A DNA stretch of 64,000 nucleotides, taken from UBA6059 sp965227155 (GTDB lineage Bacteria; Bacteroidota; Bacteroidia; Cytophagales; Cyclobacteriaceae). The translations under genes were made by a program, and so were the position numbers. The notes under the pieces were generated by a model. The model worked only from the letters and a program-made list of their open reading frames with translations. It had not been told where the DNA came from and searched no databases. The stretch is from assembly GCA_965227155.1 (NCBI GenBank), contig OZ245731.1:1674001-1738000 (forward strand), read 5' to 3'. Of the stretch, positions 62,299 to 64,000 are shown piece after piece; the stretch's first letter is position 1, and the number at the start of each line of letters is the position of its first letter.

Positions 62299-62901
62299 TT
62301 AAAGCTCTTTGGTAATATCAGGTCGGGCAAATTTTTTCTCTGCCCATTCTCCCACATAAAACATGGCAACGGCTGCTGCTACTACCAGTAATACCATAAT
62401 GCCATCAGAAACGCCCAATGCTGTGGATATTTTGATAGCACCCAGGTAATCCTGCATGTAGATTTCTGCCCACCAATCATAGGTAATACCAAACAGGTAT
62501 ATGCCGATCAACGAACCACCCAGGTAAGCGATAGCATCAATTTTTCCAATCGCTGCGGCACAAACACTGGTGCCGGGACAAAAACCACCGATGATAAAGC
62601 CTAAGCCCATGACCACACCACCTGCAATTGCTGATGTGATATAATATTCATTGATATACACAATGCTCATGTCTATCATCTCAAAATAGTTGAGGTACAC
62701 CAGGCCCAGCATAGCAGTGATCGCTGCGGTGAAAAACACTTTCAAAACGGTAGTATCATAGCCATAAAACATGCCGGCCAGTTTTCTGCTCGAAGAGAAG
62801 CCTGCCTGCTCAAGCGCAAAGCCAAAGCCCAGTCCTATGATGAATGCAATCAAGAAATTAAGCTCCGCTGAAATTTCATATATCGGTACGATCGGTCCCA
62901 T
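62299..62901 (-). CDS. YeeE/YedE-family transporter, second half
   Basis: A 200-residue membrane protein starting at 62901, one base after the stop of the preceding gene. About five membrane helices are seen, with the signature GGFCPGTSVCAAAIGK containing two Cys, and FGFALEQAGFSSSRKLAGMFYG. It belongs to the YeeE/YedE (DUF6691-like) transporters that import thiosulfate or related sulfur species. It forms a pair with the next gene, which represents the other half. Confidence 0.88.
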   Translation of the reverse strand: MGPIVPIYEISAELNFLIAFIIGLGFGFALEQAGFSSSRKLAGMFYGYDTTVLKVFFTAAITAMLGLVYLNYFEMIDMSIVYINEYYITSAIAGGVVMGLGFIIGGFCPGTSVCAAAIGKIDAIAYLGGSLIGIYLFGITYDWWAEIYMQDYLGAIKISTALGVSDGIMVLLVVAAAVAMFYVGEWAEKKFARPDITKEL

Positions 62902-62902
62902 A

Positions 62903-63436
62903 TCAGATCCAGTTTTTTCTGAAGAAATACGCAAACAAAAAGGCGGTCCCAAAAATGGCCATCATGGTAACAAAACCCGCCAATGATAAAGTGGCCATAC
63001 CCGTAAGTGCTGCGCCACTGGTACAGCCTCTGCCAAACTGAGAGCCAAAGCCAAAGAGCACGCCACCTAGCGTTGCAAAAATTAACCTTCTATTTCGGCT
63101 GACAGTCGCCGGCCTTTCTGTCTTAAACTTCAGTCGTCCACTCAAGGCACCTGAAAGAAACCCGCCTACCAGCACCCCGAGCACCTCAAAAACCAGCCAG
63201 GTTTTCATTGGGCTATTGCCTTCGCTGATATATTTTCCAAAAAAACCTGAAGCAGTAGCTTTTTCATGGTCAACTGTCTCTACTGCTGTGACCACTACAC
63301 TTTTCATGGCACCGCTGGCTCCTAAGCCGCGGCCTGTCAGGTAAAAAGAAAGCAACAACACTAACCCCAAAATGATACCAGCCAGGTAGGGATTCATGTA
63401 CTTGCGAGGGCCGGTTATGTAGTTAAGATGTGCCAT
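62903..63436 (-). CDS. YeeE/YedE-family transporter, first half
   Basis: A 177-residue membrane protein with about four helices and the family signature GSQFGRGCTSGAALTGMATLS, whose Cys conducts thiosulfate in characterised YeeE. Together with the next gene it makes a two-chain version of the single-chain transporter. The operon continues with two rhodanese-fold proteins, which suggests sulfur compound transport and handling. Confidence 0.9.
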   Translation of the reverse strand: MAHLNYITGPRKYMNPYLAGIILGLVLLLSFYLTGRGLGASGAMKSVVVTAVETVDHEKATASGFFGKYISEGNSPMKTWLVFEVLGVLVGGFLSGALSGRLKFKTERPATVSRNRRLIFATLGGVLFGFGSQFGRGCTSGAALTGMATLSLAGFVTMMAIFGTAFLFAYFFRKNWI

Positions 63437-63448
63437 ATTGCATTGTGT

Positions 63449-64000
63449 TTAATAAAGATATCGGCTTGCTTGCCCGGCATAAACGATGATAAAGCGTAGC
63501 ATGATATTGCCAAAAAGGATAAGGATAGCCGGTATCAACACCGGAATTTTCTGTCCTCTCAATTCCAGCAGTTCTAAAAATGCCGGGATCAGCATGCCCA
63601 TAAATACCACAAAAATCCAAAAAGGAATGGTATAAGGACCACCCAGAAATAGCTGGGCTGCCTCTATTTGCACCTCTGTGCTGGCCAAAAAGCCCATAAA
63701 CATATGGATAATGAAAAACAGCTCCAGTCCAATTACAATAATGTCAATCTTACTAAAAAGCCGTCGCTCCATTTCTGTTTTGGTCATGGCTATAATCACA
63801 GCCGCCCCAGCTGACAAACCGGAAGCTAGAAATAATGGGCCCAAAATGCTGGTGTTCCATAGGGGTCGTGCATTGAAGGCACTCAATAAAATCCCTGTGT
63901 AAATCCCAAGTATGGCCGAAAAAATCACCAAGATCCATGCTATGGTTTTCCTTTGCCCTATAAAGTAGGCCTCTATTTGGTAGAGCCACTGAAACTTCCA
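63449..64000 (-). CDS. NrfD/PsrC-like membrane protein (5' end outside window)
   Basis: The frame is open to the right edge of the window, so it is the C-terminal part of a larger protein; the first Met or GTG inside is not its start. At least five membrane helices, with ILGPLFLASGLSAGAAVIIAM, ELFFIIHMFMGF and LFGNIMLRFIIVYAGQ, fit the NrfD family, which carries quinone-binding sites in polysulfide, nitrite or alternative complex III enzymes. It probably belongs to a respiratory complex encoded outside the window and is followed closely by the YeeE/YedE pair. Confidence 0.8.
   Translation of the reverse strand, partial: WKFQWLYQIEAYFIGQRKTIAWILVIFSAILGIYTGILLSAFNARPLWNTSILGPLFLASGLSAGAAVIIAMTKTEMERRLFSKIDIIVIGLELFFIIHMFMGFLASTEVQIEAAQLFLGGPYTIPFWIFVVFMGMLIPAFLELLELRGQKIPVLIPAILILFGNIMLRFIIVYAGQASRYLY

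Noticed and set aside
1..64000. tRNA or rRNA genes, attachment sites for the island
   Set aside because: No cloverleaf or rRNA-like sequence was noticed, and no direct repeat pair was found at the island edges near 19.1 and 34.1 kb; a systematic search was not possible by eye.

Overview
The window looks like chromosomal DNA of a free-living, probably marine, member of the Bacteroidota, most likely order Cytophagales. The inference rests on a type IX secretion C-terminal sorting domain (45635-47191), an FtsX/MacB-type permease with the characteristic Bacteroidota N-terminus (12762-15128), a LytS/LytTR two-component pair, an ABC permease fused to an M1 peptidase, paired DUF1800/DUF1501 genes, weak Shine-Dalgarno sites and a few TAnnTTTG-like -7 boxes. 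Base composition is moderate (by eye low to mid 40s % GC), with clearly AT-richer stretches near 19.1-19.5, 28.8-30.7 and 33.3-34.1 kb. No rRNA, tRNA or CRISPR array was seen.

Layout. 0-5 kb: the end of an alpha/beta hydrolase, a gene remnant, DUF3024 and DUF6249 proteins, a Y1 (RAYT-type) transposase surrounded by matching bulged hairpins, an ECF sigma factor with its membrane partner, ferritin, and a tandem pair of TerB-like genes. 5-19 kb: ordinary metabolic, transport and envelope genes: glycosyltransferase, arylamine N-acetyltransferase, M20 amidohydrolase divergent from a penicillin-acylase-family hydrolase, an ABA4-like membrane protein, FtsX permease, CaCA cation exchanger, SDR, TPR protein.

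19.1-34 kb is a defence island. It begins with a frameshifted coiled-coil remnant and continues with a PLD-nuclease/SNF2-helicase protein, an ORF6N protein, a 1,272-residue Eco57I-class N6-adenine methyltransferase, a truncated RhuM gene, a GxxExxY gene bracketed by inverted period-8 repeats, an EVE-domain protein, an unknown small protein, McrB, McrC and an AT-rich orphan. The helicase-nuclease and methyltransferase together resemble a translocating restriction-modification enzyme split over two polypeptides, with a PLD nuclease in place of the usual PD-(D/E)xK domain. This is the best candidate for an under-described system in the window. The EVE protein and McrBC form a second, modification-dependent arm.

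34-64 kb returns to core-like content: LytTR response regulator and histidine kinase divergent from an ABC ATPase plus ABC-permease/M1-peptidase; AbgB-like M20 hydrolase; TPR/DUF1800/DUF1501 set; flavin monooxygenase; amidohydrolase; an unusual GAF-containing protein; HNH protein; CrtA-like oxygenase; inosine/xanthosine triphosphatase; DNA-3-methyladenine glycosylase I; a RelE-like toxin-antitoxin pair; DUF3365 c-type haem lipoprotein; release factor 1; a beta-helix lipoprotein; YjbQ; DASH cryptochrome. At the right edge is a minus-strand operon of NrfD-like protein (cut by the window), two YeeE/YedE transporters and two rhodanese-fold proteins that both lack the catalytic cysteine.

All calls come from reading translated sequence and motifs by eye; no database search was run.
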